From NCBI RefSeq assembly GCF_003614185.1, contig NZ_KZ987724.1, positions 4,123,068-4,187,067 on the forward strand: a stretch of DNA of 64,000 bases, given 5' to 3'. This stretch comes from Paenibacillus aceti. Lineage in GTDB: Bacteria; Bacillota; Bacilli; Paenibacillales; Paenibacillaceae. Below are positions 44,385-53,826 of the stretch, in pieces. Below the pieces are notes generated by a model. The model was not told the origin of the DNA. It saw nothing but the letters and a program-made list of their open reading frames with translations, and did not search any database. The stretch's first letter is position 1; the number at the start of each line of letters is the position of its first letter. The translations under genes were made by a program, and so were the position numbers.

Positions 44385-45893
44385 ATGATTAGCAAAATGT
44401 TTAAGCGGTTAAACCGAAATGGAGAGGTACGGAATCATTCTTGGAGGAAAAGGACGCTACAAGTAGCACCGCTGCTCGTATGTGGAATCATTGGATCCAT
44501 TATATTTGCAGATCAAGTATCTGCTCATGGTTATATTCATTCTAGTCGTGCTGCTCTGTGCAAGGATCTGACGAACACAAAATGCGGTCCCGTGCAATAC
44601 GAGCCACAAAGCGTGGAAGGATTAGGAAGCTTCCCGGCTAAAGGACCTGCTGATGGCCAAATTGCTGGTGCTGGTGTGTTCCCGCAGCTTGACGAGCAGA
44701 CAGCTAGTCGCTGGAGTAAAGTAACGATGAATGGCGGTAAGAACACCATTAAGTGGACATTAACCGCACCACACGCTACAAGAGAATGGAAATATTACAT
44801 TACCAAGAAAGATTGGAACCCGGACAAGCCGTTAGCTCGTGCTGATTTTGAGCTTATCGAGACATTTAACGATGGAGGAGCCAAGCCGCCAACAACGGTT
44901 GTACATCAAATTGACGTGCCGACAGATCGCAGCGGCTATCATGTAATTCTGGGTGTATGGGAAATTGCGGATACGGTGAATGCTTTTTATCAGGTAATGG
45001 ATGTGAATTTGATTAACGATGATAACGGGAATCCAAACCCAGGGGACACAACGGCACCAACGGCGCCTACTGCTGTGACATCTCCTGTGCAAACAACGAA
45101 CACTATCGAATTGCGCTGGAATGCGGCTTCCGATAACGTAGGTGTTAGTCATTATGACCTATATCGTAATGGCGTGAAGGTACAGACGGTGATAGGCACA
45201 TCGGTTGTCGATACGGGCCTGGAAGCAAATACATCCTACACGTATACAGTAAAGGCTGTGGATGCGGCAGGCAATGTTTCCAAGGAAAGTGCTGCAATTA
45301 CAGTGACAACGAAGCCAATCCCGGCTAACGATACAACTGCCCCAACGGCACCGACATCCTTGCACACTATGGGACAGACGACCTCGACGATCCATCTGAT
45401 GTGGGGCGAATCCACGGATAACGTAGGGGTGAAGCATTATGAAATCTATCGTAATGGCGTTAAAGTACAGACGGTAACAGGTACAATGACAACAGACAGC
45501 GGCTTGCAGCCAAACACAGAGTACACGTACTTTGTGAAGGCCGTTGATGCAGCAGGCAATGTATCGGATGCGAGCAACTCTATTACAGTGAAAACACAAG
45601 AACAGCCAACCGGCGATTTACCAGAGTGGGAAGCAACCAAGGTGTATACAAGCGGAAACCGCGTTCTGTTCCAAGACGCAGAATATGAAGCAAAGTGGTG
45701 GACGCAAGGCGATCAGCCAGATACCTCTGATGCATGGAAGCTTTTGAGTAGCGACATAACGCCAGTATGGAATGCGAGCAAAGCTTACAATGGCGGAGAT
45801 CGCGTCATATATGAAGGTGTTACGTACCAAGCCAAGTGGTGGACACAAGGCAATGTGCCTAGTAAACTAGATGTTTGGCAGGTTGTACAATAA
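44385..45893 (+). CDS. AA10 lytic polysaccharide monooxygenase with two Fn3 and two CBM5/12 domains
   Basis: 502 residues; the second of two adjacent ATGs is preferred (GGAG 7 nt upstream). After a long signal peptide ending VSA the mature protein would begin with HG, which gives the copper-binding histidine brace. The second His is in LTAPHATREWKYYIT, and the axial aromatic residue is in NAFYQVMDVNL. The AA10 domain spans about 48-216. Two Fn3 domains follow (APTAPTAVTSPVQTTNTIEL and APTAPTSLHTMGQTTSTIHL, about 45 percent alike by eye). Two CBM5/12 modules (WEATKVYTSGNRV and WNASKAYNGGDRV) complete the protein. It oxidatively cleaves chitin, less likely cellulose, outside the cell. Confidence 0.94.
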   Translation: MISKMFKRLNRNGEVRNHSWRKRTLQVAPLLVCGIIGSIIFADQVSAHGYIHSSRAALCKDLTNTKCGPVQYEPQSVEGLGSFPAKGPADGQIAGAGVFPQLDEQTASRWSKVTMNGGKNTIKWTLTAPHATREWKYYITKKDWNPDKPLARADFELIETFNDGGAKPPTTVVHQIDVPTDRSGYHVILGVWEIADTVNAFYQVMDVNLINDDNGNPNPGDTTAPTAPTAVTSPVQTTNTIELRWNAASDNVGVSHYDLYRNGVKVQTVIGTSVVDTGLEANTSYTYTVKAVDAAGNVSKESAAITVTTKPIPANDTTAPTAPTSLHTMGQTTSTIHLMWGESTDNVGVKHYEIYRNGVKVQTVTGTMTTDSGLQPNTEYTYFVKAVDAAGNVSDASNSITVKTQEQPTGDLPEWEATKVYTSGNRVLFQDAEYEAKWWTQGDQPDTSDAWKLLSSDITPVWNASKAYNGGDRVIYEGVTYQAKWWTQGNVPSKLDVWQVVQ

Positions 45894-45922
45894 AGAATGA
45901 TTACCACTTTTGTGGCATAAAG

Positions 45923-45965
45923 AAAACGGCTTTGCCGTCCTATTGGGACAGTGAAGCCGTTTTTG
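45923..45965 (+). terminator. Terminator of the LPMO gene
   Basis: Arms AAAACGGCTT (45923-45932) and AAGCCGTTTT (45954-45963), followed by T-rich sequence. Confidence 0.88.
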
Positions 45966-46183
45966 TTTGTTTGGGACCGCCCCTATAAACGCCGCCATTC
46001 CATGCGTTATAATTATCGTTGATTCATGCCATTACCTCAGGATATTGTTCCTTCAGGACAATTATTGACTGTTTTCAGAGGTATCCCCCCTCAAAAATAA
46101 AAGAGATCCATGCGTTCTAATAACGCTAGGGTCCTGATGCTACGGCGGTCAAATCTGATGCTCTCTATGAAATATTTCGCCGC

Positions 46184-47155
46184 TTATCCGAGAAAGCCTT
46201 TCTTGAATATGGTGAGCAAGTACTCGAGGGTTGTCGGATCACTGTACGAGGAAGCTTCCGAATCGATCTCGATGACATGCTTGTTCTTGACGGCCGGGAT
46301 ATTGTTCCATGTCGCTGTCCTCATAAACGAATTATCGTTCTTGGAGCTTCTGCTTAGAACAAGAAAGTCACCGGCATAATTACCAAGTATCTCCGATGAT
46401 AGCGTATAATAGCCGGGACCCAGTGCATCGGCTTTGACCTTCTCCGGCATGTTCAGCCCCATTGCCTGATACAACACTTCGGTTCCGCGCGCCCAATTGT
46501 TACCGAGCACATAAAAACTCTTCGAATCCGTTTCAAAAACGGACACGGTCACATTATCTCCGAACTTTGACTTGATCTCCTTTCCTACCTCAGCAGCGCT
46601 CTGTTTGAATTCGTCGATCCAAGCCTGAGTTTCCTGCTCTTTGTTCAGTAGCTTTCCGATTTCCAGCTGCTGACTCAGATAGTCCAGCTTACCCCACGTA
46701 TACGTGACGGTTGGCGCTATCTCTTTGAGCTTGCCTATATTTTTACTGTCGGTGCCCGTGATAATGAGGTCGGGATCCAGCTCGATTATCTTTTCCAGAT
46801 CGTCTGGCGATACGACCTTCACGCCCGACAGCTTGTCTGTAAACAACGGGTTCTTGCTCGTCCATTCATCAACACCCACCAGTGTACCGTTAAGCGAAAG
46901 CACGTTCGGCCCATTCGTCAATGCGACGATTCGCTTGGGGTTGGCCGGAACTTCTATGGGGCCGGACTCGGACTGGTACGTCTTGGTACCGACATTCGAT
47001 TCGGACGCCGTGTCGGATTTCGTAACGTCATTGACCGCTTGACCAGCATTTGACGAGACGGAGTCAGTCTGATTGTCGTTTGCAGCTTGGTTCCCACACG
47101 CGCTGATTACAATCAACATTATCAGCAGAAATGGGAGGAAGAGCTTTTTATTCAT
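46184..47155 (-). CDS. Iron-siderophore ABC transporter binding lipoprotein (FeuA-like)
   Basis: 323 residues from ATG 47155. The lipobox is LIVISAC near residue 18. It shows the two-lobed class III binding fold: PANPKRIVALTNGPNVLSLN, DPDLIITGTDSKNIGKLKEI and a C-terminal SYSDPTTLEYLLTIFKKGF. A near-consensus Fur box lies just upstream. No permease or ATPase genes are adjacent, so it must use a partner encoded elsewhere. The usual FeuA-type ligands are catecholate or trilactone siderophores; the ligand here is unknown. Confidence 0.92.
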   Translation of the reverse strand: MNKKLFLPFLLIMLIVISACGNQAANDNQTDSVSSNAGQAVNDVTKSDTASESNVGTKTYQSESGPIEVPANPKRIVALTNGPNVLSLNGTLVGVDEWTSKNPLFTDKLSGVKVVSPDDLEKIIELDPDLIITGTDSKNIGKLKEIAPTVTYTWGKLDYLSQQLEIGKLLNKEQETQAWIDEFKQSAAEVGKEIKSKFGDNVTVSVFETDSKSFYVLGNNWARGTEVLYQAMGLNMPEKVKADALGPGYYTLSSEILGNYAGDFLVLSRSSKNDNSFMRTATWNNIPAVKNKHVIEIDSEASSYSDPTTLEYLLTIFKKGFLG

Positions 47156-47173
47156 GTTCAATCCCCTTATATC

Positions 47174-47192
47174 GATAATGATTATCAATATC
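47174..47192. promoter_or_regulatory. Fur box
   Basis: GATAATGATTATCAATATC matches the 19-bp consensus with one or two differences. It lies 19 bp upstream of the binding-lipoprotein start, where iron-loaded Fur would block transcription. Confidence 0.88.
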
Positions 47193-47349
47193 ATACAAGG
47201 ATTACTTTATCTGTTCTTTTTCCAGTTGTCAATAGGAACTGCCCTTGCAAGCCATTCAATCTCTATCCATATAAAATAGATAAAAGCACTCAGACGAACC
47301 CGTTCGACTGAGCGCTTCTTCATATGTTAAATAGTTTGTGTTCCGTTAA

Positions 47350-47805
47350 TTATTGTGCATTTACATCAGCAGTTTTAATTACTTTGTCTTGAGAAGCATG
47401 AATTTTTACCATCGCAAATCGTGCAATGGGTTGAATTACTAAGCTTTCAGCGATCAGTACAACTAAGAGATTTCTTGGCCAATTCGTTAAGAAGTTGCTA
47501 AAGATTTCAGAATGAAAACCGTTTCCTACAATACCACCAATAAGCATCATACGGGCTGACATTCCAATTACAGTGAATAAGATGCGGAATAAAATTTTGG
47601 CATTAAAGCTATCCGTTGATTCTGTAAACTTGGCAACCAATTTTTCTGCAATACGGTCAACGAGAACGGGTTCAAGAATCATAGCAGTAATCCACATGAT
47701 TGGTAACGTCTTAAGGATTGTTAGTGCATCGACTTTATTGAATTCACCAAAAGCTAGAATGACATTTAATACATGTGTTGAGAACCTCAACGATTTAAGC
47801 TTCAA
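47350..47805 (-). CDS. DUF2798 membrane protein, N-terminus probably altered
   Basis: 151 residues. The body matches DUF2798 proteins: ILKTLPIMWITAMILEPVLV, then DRIAEKLVAKF and a late NLLVVLIAESLVIQPIARFA. Family members usually begin with a longer hydrophobic segment containing a conserved CFLMV-type helix. Here the first helix is replaced by MKLKSLRFSTHVLN, so a 5' deletion or frameshift is likely. Three or four membrane segments remain. Function is unknown. Confidence 0.62.
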   Translation of the reverse strand: MKLKSLRFSTHVLNVILAFGEFNKVDALTILKTLPIMWITAMILEPVLVDRIAEKLVAKFTESTDSFNAKILFRILFTVIGMSARMMLIGGIVGNGFHSEIFSNFLTNWPRNLLVVLIAESLVIQPIARFAMVKIHASQDKVIKTADVNAQ

Positions 47806-47859
47806 CCTGCAAATTTATTGCTACCGCTTCGACATTCGGTTCAGTCCTCTGCTTTACCA

Positions 47860-48383
47860 CTAGCGATGATACGCGTCACCGTTTTTGATTGTTTCCGCTG
47901 GATTTGCTGTAAGATTAATAACATCCAGAATCATCTTATGGTCTTCCCTAAAGAAATATAACCTTTCTATTTCTTCATTAGAGGTATAGAGACATATCAT
48001 TCTTTCTTTAGGAATAAAGGGCAGTATTTGTTCGGGCATTATTCCTAAATCTATTATGATTGGTGTATTGGTGGGCATTTTCAACAAATCGATACAAAAA
48101 ACTCCATCATTTCTTCGACAATTTGAAAAAGCCATTCACAATGTTCATCATTAGGTTTATTAAACCATTTGTCCCAATCCAAACCAGGATGGGGATATTG
48201 AAGGGCGGGATATTCAACAGGGCTAGTGAATGGCCTATATTTTAAGACATTATCCTCTAACGTTTGAAATCCTAACTCCTCAACAAATTTCTTCGTCATT
48301 GTGGTCTTACCAGCACAACAACCACCATTTAACCAATAAACATGCTTTAAATGTTCTTTCAGATAATTATTATTAACTTTCAT
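47860..48383 (-). pseudogene. P-loop kinase/AAA-type small ATPase, frameshifted at a T-run
   Basis: The N-terminal frame from ATG 48383 (GGAGG 6 nt upstream) shows a Walker A, WLNGGCCAGKTTMTKKF, near residue 20. It continues to EEMMEFFVSIC and then stops at 48081. The other frame continues the expected core: CIDLLKMPTNTPIIIDLG, then PKERMICLYTSNEEIERLYF and RED. The switch falls at a run of six T (minus strand, about 48101-48096). Seven T would restore one frame of about 174 residues. Nucleoside or shikimate-kinase-like small ATPases have this layout. Could be a sequencing or assembly error, or slipped-strand variation. Confidence 0.75.
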
Positions 48384-48489
48384 ATTTACCCTCCTCAAAT
48401 TTTAATTTTGAGGAAGTTGGCGGATTCTTATCGGCTTTCTATAACTGTGAAAGTACATATTAAATTCTCCTTTCCGAAACATAGTAATA

Positions 48490-51400
48490 TTATTCCATCC
48501 TAGCTTTATCCCCGCTATTTAACCTGTTAGGTACATGAAAGGTTACCTTTGTCCCTGTACCTAACGTACTTGTGATATGAAGTCCTGTTCCAAAGTGTCG
48601 TTTTAATCGCTGATCCGTATTAATCAATCCGACGCCTGAACGACTATCTGCTTTCCTTTCTAATATTCGTTGCAATTGAACCTCGTCTATTCCGTCCCCA
48701 TCGTCTTCAACGATTATCTCTGCATGCGTCTCACAGACGGAAATCCGAATAAGAATCGTTCCTCCACGATTGCGCTTCATTATGCCATGTCTTATCGCAT
48801 TTTCAACGAGGGGCTGGATTGTAAGAAATGGGACTATTATGTCCCCGCCGCCATCTATCTCCCAAATAACCTGTAACCTTTCTTCAAACCGAACCTTTTC
48901 AATATATAGATAAGAACGTACTAGACTTAACTCCTCTTCGATCGGAACAAGCCTGTCCATATTTTGGAATTCAAATTTATTCCTTAGAAAATTACTGAAT
49001 TCATCGAGCACATTACGCATCTTATCCAAATTAATCTCACTTAAAGCTGTTACAGCATTCAACGCATTAAATATAAAATGAGGCTGGATTTGCGCTTGCA
49101 GCCATGCAGCTTCTAATCGCAGTTGATCTCGAACGGATCGTTTAATCGTAGTTAACGCTTCGATCCGCGATTTTATTTCTATTGCTTCCACTGGCTTCGT
49201 CACATAATCGTTTGCCCCCGCTATAAAACCGCTCTGAATATCTTTCGGTTGGCTTCTTGCGGTAAGGAGCAATACCGGAAGCTCCGTGAGTGTAAACCGC
49301 TCACGAATCATTCGTGTCAGCTCATACCCGGACATCTGTGGCATCATGATATCGGAGATGACCAGATCCCATTCCTTTGTATCTAGTACAGCCAAAGCTT
49401 CTTTACCGCTCGTTACCATCGTTATCTCATATTCGTCCGGGGGTAGTATGGCTTCAAGTACTTGAAGGTTGATAGGATCATCATCAACTATCAGTAGGAT
49501 CGGACGGTCACGATTCATTTCTAATAAAGTTGTTGGTTTCGCAGCCATCGGGATGTCAGCCTTTTCCGCTTTTATCGAAATATTTTCTTGAATCGGCATG
49601 GATTGTATTGGTAAAGAATCAAATGAGTTCGTCACATCATTCTCTTCCACCGCTTTCAAATCTGCTAGCTTTAATGAAAATGTAAATGTTGAGCCTTCTC
49701 CTAAAGCAGAGGACACATCTAACGTACCCCCATGAAGCTCAACCAGTTGCTTACTTATGCTTAAACCTAACCCAAAGCCGCCTTCAATCATGGTCACACT
49801 CGTACTGCCTTGCTCATACGGACGGAATAAGCGCTTAAGCATGTGCTCATCCATTCCGATCCCCGTATCAGCAATCTCAATATACGCTCTTCCGTCTTTG
49901 GCAAAAGCTTGAATCGAAATTGTCCCTTCATTCGTATATTTCACAGCATTATGAAGTAGATTGAACACGATTTGGATCACCCGATTTTCATCCGCAATTA
50001 CTGGGGGGAAATCTTCCGAAATCTGATTTGCAATTGCGACAGACTTTATTTCTGCGTTCAATTGCAGCATATCCATAACTCCGGTTACGATCGGCTGAAT
50101 TAATATGACCTTTTTCTGTAGACGCGGATTGCCTTCCTGTAAACTCATTACATCAATCAAGTCGTTTAATATCCATGTCAGCCGACGTCCTACCGATAAG
50201 ACCGTTTCAAGCTCCTTGATGCTCCGTTCCTGCAATAAATGCTGCTCCCTTTTTAAAACGGATTGTGACATGTTAAGCATGCTATGCAGCGGATTTTTAA
50301 ATTCATGCGAAGTGTTTGCCAGAAATTGATCCTTATGATCATTCATTCTTTGCAAGGTTGCAGCAAGCTCTTTGGTGTTCGCATGCATGATAAAGTATCC
50401 CTTAAACCATTCAGAGGATAAACAGCCCATCGCAATAATCATATCGAACGGATAGTAGACAAGACTCAAGCCGCTATTCAGCAAGAATAACGACCAAAGA
50501 GAATGGTTCATCAACGCAAGAAAAGAGATAAGCAGTAGAAGATTACTCTTTAAATCTTTAATTACTTTTTTAAACATTGTAATCAACGTGATAACCCCAG
50601 CAATACCTACTAATAGATAATAAATTGGAAAGAGCATAATCACTTGAGTTGGATCTAAAAACAAAGTGATGCCGGCAGTCCCTAGATTCATTACTTTATA
50701 GACGGGGTACATCCTACGCCAATATGGAAGCTCGCGATGATTCGTACACTGGAGCAAAGCATAGGCTGCAATAACAAAAGCAATATTAGTCAGCCTAAAA
50801 TCCCAATTAATCCCAATGTAAAATAATTGATGGAACAACTTCTCATTCGTACTAAAGACACTCGTGATCGTTACACTTAATGCAAGCAAACTGAAATAAA
50901 GCAGCTTCTTTTCCTTATTTCCTAGTAAATACAAAAGAAGTGCATAGACGGCATGCATAATAAATATAATTGCTGCCAAAAACTGCATAAAAATGGAGGC
51001 TTTCATCTCTTTGGCAATGGCTTCTTCTGAACCAAATTTAATGGATTGGACTATGCCCCCGCTTCGACTATCTACATAATTTGCCGCCTGAATGACGAGT
51101 TCGATTACACCCTTTTCGTCTGCTGTAAAGGTTGTAGAATAGGGTAGGTCCTTCGAAGTATATTCATCCTTTGTTGTCGCCACCTGTCCGGATTTAGTAA
51201 GCAATCGACCGTTTACATATAATTCTGATGCAGTGCGTACGCTGGGTACACGAATACTATAATTAAGGTTCTTTGCCGGGTCTACATAAAGACGCAAACG
51301 ATAAGACCCATACCCGTATGGAGATGGCTTGTCAGCATGCAAAGCTTCACTCCATCCTCCTGGTACCTTAATATGCCTTGGCGCATTATCGCCTAACAAT

Positions 51401-51651
51401 TGTTGCCGACTACCATCTATCAACCATTGCGAGGGATAAAACTCCCATTCCCCATCAAGTAAGAGAATGCTGCCATCTTCTGCATTCCAATTGCGCAAAT
51501 CGAATTGCCCATTATGAATTGACGCCTGTTTGGGATCATGAAACGTTTCCATCCATAAAATGCGCAAACCAGTTAAAACAACCAATATGAACACTAGCAA
51601 TAAAATAATATGGCTCTTTTTCATTTGATATTTGGATGAGTGAGTTTCCAA
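48490..51651 (-). CDS. Hybrid sensor kinase with 7TMR-DISM sensor, receiver and second histidine kinase module
   Basis: 1053 residues; TTG start. Residues about 40-215 form a galactose-binding-like 7TMR-DISM extracellular domain (LLDGEWEFYPSQW, then VPGGW). Seven membrane segments follow (about 220-420). The first kinase has its H-box in LANTSHEFKNPLHSM (His near 449) and an ATPase domain to about 680. A receiver follows (VDDDPINLQVLEAILPP, phospho-Asp in LVISDIMMPQMSG, about 720-835). A second, LytS/His_kinase-type module has the H-box QIQPHFIFNALN near 860 and a complete ATPase domain (LVENAIRHGI, DDGDGI). Two different kinase types around one receiver in one chain is uncommon. No separate response regulator is adjacent. 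Confidence 0.9.
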   Translation of the reverse strand: METHSSKYQMKKSHIILLLVFILVVLTGLRILWMETFHDPKQASIHNGQFDLRNWNAEDGSILLLDGEWEFYPSQWLIDGSRQQLLGDNAPRHIKVPGGWSEALHADKPSPYGYGSYRLRLYVDPAKNLNYSIRVPSVRTASELYVNGRLLTKSGQVATTKDEYTSKDLPYSTTFTADEKGVIELVIQAANYVDSRSGGIVQSIKFGSEEAIAKEMKASIFMQFLAAIIFIMHAVYALLLYLLGNKEKKLLYFSLLALSVTITSVFSTNEKLFHQLFYIGINWDFRLTNIAFVIAAYALLQCTNHRELPYWRRMYPVYKVMNLGTAGITLFLDPTQVIMLFPIYYLLVGIAGVITLITMFKKVIKDLKSNLLLLISFLALMNHSLWSLFLLNSGLSLVYYPFDMIIAMGCLSSEWFKGYFIMHANTKELAATLQRMNDHKDQFLANTSHEFKNPLHSMLNMSQSVLKREQHLLQERSIKELETVLSVGRRLTWILNDLIDVMSLQEGNPRLQKKVILIQPIVTGVMDMLQLNAEIKSVAIANQISEDFPPVIADENRVIQIVFNLLHNAVKYTNEGTISIQAFAKDGRAYIEIADTGIGMDEHMLKRLFRPYEQGSTSVTMIEGGFGLGLSISKQLVELHGGTLDVSSALGEGSTFTFSLKLADLKAVEENDVTNSFDSLPIQSMPIQENISIKAEKADIPMAAKPTTLLEMNRDRPILLIVDDDPINLQVLEAILPPDEYEITMVTSGKEALAVLDTKEWDLVISDIMMPQMSGYELTRMIRERFTLTELPVLLLTARSQPKDIQSGFIAGANDYVTKPVEAIEIKSRIEALTTIKRSVRDQLRLEAAWLQAQIQPHFIFNALNAVTALSEINLDKMRNVLDEFSNFLRNKFEFQNMDRLVPIEEELSLVRSYLYIEKVRFEERLQVIWEIDGGGDIIVPFLTIQPLVENAIRHGIMKRNRGGTILIRISVCETHAEIIVEDDGDGIDEVQLQRILERKADSRSGVGLINTDQRLKRHFGTGLHITSTLGTGTKVTFHVPNRLNSGDKARME

Positions 51652-51854
51652 GAAGGTATTTCTCCCCTAGTCATTTTCTTATAAGACATTTATATAAGTA
51701 CTTTACTACTAATGAAGTTCCTTATCGAGTATATGTTGCGACTTCCCTGGTACAAACCCATCCGAGCATAGAGCATAGATATCGGCAATTTTTTAGGCCA
51801 TCCCTTGTGGGGATGGCCTCTTCAGTACATCTAATGAACATCAAACATCTGAAC

Positions 51855-52736
51855 TCAATAAGCTACTGTTTTCCTCAAAGTATGGATACTTTCCTGAAGG
51901 AAGCTTTGGTTTTTTTCAATTCCTCTCTTTTTACACCAAACAACAGCACTGAACGCATCGTAAAAATCATAAAATGGCAGCACTGTGTCCAGAGCTAACA
52001 TGGGTCGAATCGTCTGATATCCTTCTATGTAGGGTAACTTAGTTCTCGGATTGACTTCCCAAATGTATCGATTGACTTTTGTAAAATCTATTTCAGAGGA
52101 TCCACCACGGGCACTTTCAAAATCAATAATGCCTGTAACCTTGTTACCATTCACCAAAATATTACCCGGCCTAAAATCCATATGGACAATGCATGGCCCA
52201 TCGGGATTGGGTAGAGCAGAGAAAACGCCGTCAAAATGATGGATACATCTTTCATACAGTTCTGGATCGAGGATCTCTTTGCACGGCTCTCTCCACTTTT
52301 CAAAATTACTTTTGATATGTAGTCTCCAGTCACTTTGGTCAAATAACTTAAACCCATCGGTTGCATGATAACCGAATCCTGGAGTCTTTACCTCATGGAG
52401 CATTGCATGATACACACCCATTTGAAAAGAAAGTTCCTCATCAATATCTTCTGTACAAGGCATACCTTCAATCGCCGAAAGGAGCAAAGCTCCAGTTGTA
52501 TTTTTATCTCCATACCAAATGTCCAATACCTTAGGAACAGGAATTACTCCCTTCAATGTTTCAAGCACCTGAAATTCACGAACGAGTTTATCTTTGTTAA
52601 ATGGAATTTTTACATAAACGTTTTCTCCGCTAGTAAGAGTAAGTTTGTATACCTCTGAACTAAATGACTCTGGAACATCTTCTATATTCGAGACGTTCAA
52701 CTTTAGCTTTTCTATAACGTTAAGAATGGAACTCAT
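51855..52736 (-). CDS. Aminoglycoside phosphotransferase (APH)-type kinase
   Basis: 293 residues; GGAGG 6 nt before ATG. The catalytic loop is IVHMDFRPGNILVNG near 180 and the metal-binding Asp is in TGIIDFESARGG near 205. The N-terminal lobe has YVKIPFNKDKLVREFQVL. It belongs to the broad APH/choline-kinase fold, which includes antibiotic kinases, homoserine kinase-like and macrolide kinases. The sequence does not assign a substrate. Resistance should not be assumed. Confidence 0.88.
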   Translation of the reverse strand: MSSILNVIEKLKLNVSNIEDVPESFSSEVYKLTLTSGENVYVKIPFNKDKLVREFQVLETLKGVIPVPKVLDIWYGDKNTTGALLLSAIEGMPCTEDIDEELSFQMGVYHAMLHEVKTPGFGYHATDGFKLFDQSDWRLHIKSNFEKWREPCKEILDPELYERCIHHFDGVFSALPNPDGPCIVHMDFRPGNILVNGNKVTGIIDFESARGGSSEIDFTKVNRYIWEVNPRTKLPYIEGYQTIRPMLALDTVLPFYDFYDAFSAVVWCKKRGIEKNQSFLQESIHTLRKTVAY

Positions 52737-53281
52737 GTTGTACCTCCTGTTTCAGATAGCAAGTGATAACTCGATTCTCCAAAACCGAATCAAACCCAAA
52801 ATTTTGCGTATTCCATATTCTATATTCTTGACCTAGTACCAAGCCCTTTTTTTAAGAGGTTATTTCCATTTTTAGAAGGAATGCAAGGAAGAGATTATTC
52901 AAGTCATAGCACGGCGGAGCCGTAGGCAACGCCTTCCGCTGGGTGAACGAACTAGGCGAGCCTTTCCATTGTCAGTTAAACTAGCCCCTTAGTCAAGGAC
53001 ACTTTTAAAGAGCTAGCCGCAATCGAACGTGAGCTGAAATGCTGGATATTCAGAAGCAAAGGTACTGGAATTTGACGAGACGCTACGACAGTGTCTGGTC
53101 GCCGCTGCCCCCACCGACAAGGTGGACGGGGCTATTTCTTTGTAACCAACACAAGTATCCCTCCCCCTTCACGTTCGTAATCCAGAACAGCTCGAAACCT
53201 AACACATATATACAAATTCTTTCCCCGCAATGATACGGTTCTCTGCGCTGTCTGGAACGGCAAGTTCTATACAAAAGGTAT
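52737..53281. other. Intergenic region with a terminator-like hairpin and possible gene relics
   Basis: A GC-rich block (about 52905-53100) has short open frames (for example DTFKELAAIERELKCWIF near 53000-53060) that do not match a family I recognise. At about 53109-53131 an inverted repeat, GCCCCCACC / GGTGGACGGGGC, is followed by TATTTCTTTG and would end plus-strand transcription. No complete gene is supported. Confidence 0.5.
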
Positions 53282-53692
53282 CTACTCTAGTATTTTGTTG
53301 TAAAGGGAACGTATGATGTTCCTTTCCGATGAGCCATCATCTTTGTACCACTGATTGATTAAACGGAAATCCGTATTATCGGTAATTACATCAATACCGC
53401 CAATCAAACGTTTCTCGCATAATTTGCGAATAGCTTTATCGGTTATCGAACTTGCGATGGCTTGCGCAAAATCCTGCCCTTTTATGACCTTAAAAGGCCG
53501 ATCATAAAAGAAGGAAACCTGTTCTGACAGCTTTTCGGAGGTACCTAAACGATTGTGTCTGCGTGCTATGAGCTCATAGGCTTTGCATAGCGCCTCTTCC
53601 CGCTCCCTCCAAGTCTCAGCTAACTGAACGCCTCTTAAGATCGGCAGCAATTCGTTAGCACAATTCAGTTCCTTGAATGCTGTTCCGAACCA
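53282..53692 (-). pseudogene. DUF4037 protein, C-terminal fragment
   Basis: About 137 residues in one frame starting WFGTAFKELNCANELLPIL and continuing ELIARRHNRLGTSEKL, SFFYDRPFKVIKGQDF and a C-terminal DVITDNTDFRLINQW. These are the C-terminal features of DUF4037 nucleotidyltransferase-like proteins, which normally exceed 250 residues. A TAA immediately precedes the first homologous residue and no start codon is plausible. The nucleotidyltransferase half is gone. Confidence 0.8.
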
Positions 53693-53826
53693 TTATTCAC
53701 ACTTGCCAACCCTTCTGGTACCTTACCGTCATTTGCCGCTATTATTGTATTATTCTTCACATGTAATAGGTTTTTACTATGATAGGTTTATAATGTATGC
53801 CTTATTACACTCTAGGAGGTAATAAA

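Noticed and set aside
51793-51822. Hairpin AGGCCATCCC / GGGATGGCCT between sensor kinase and APH-type gene
   Set aside because: Good stem but no U-run on the 3' side in either direction, so I did not call it a terminator.
53083-53274. 63-residue minus-strand open frame considered as a small toxin
   Set aside because: It lacks the hydrophobic helix of type I toxins and runs through a terminator-like hairpin.
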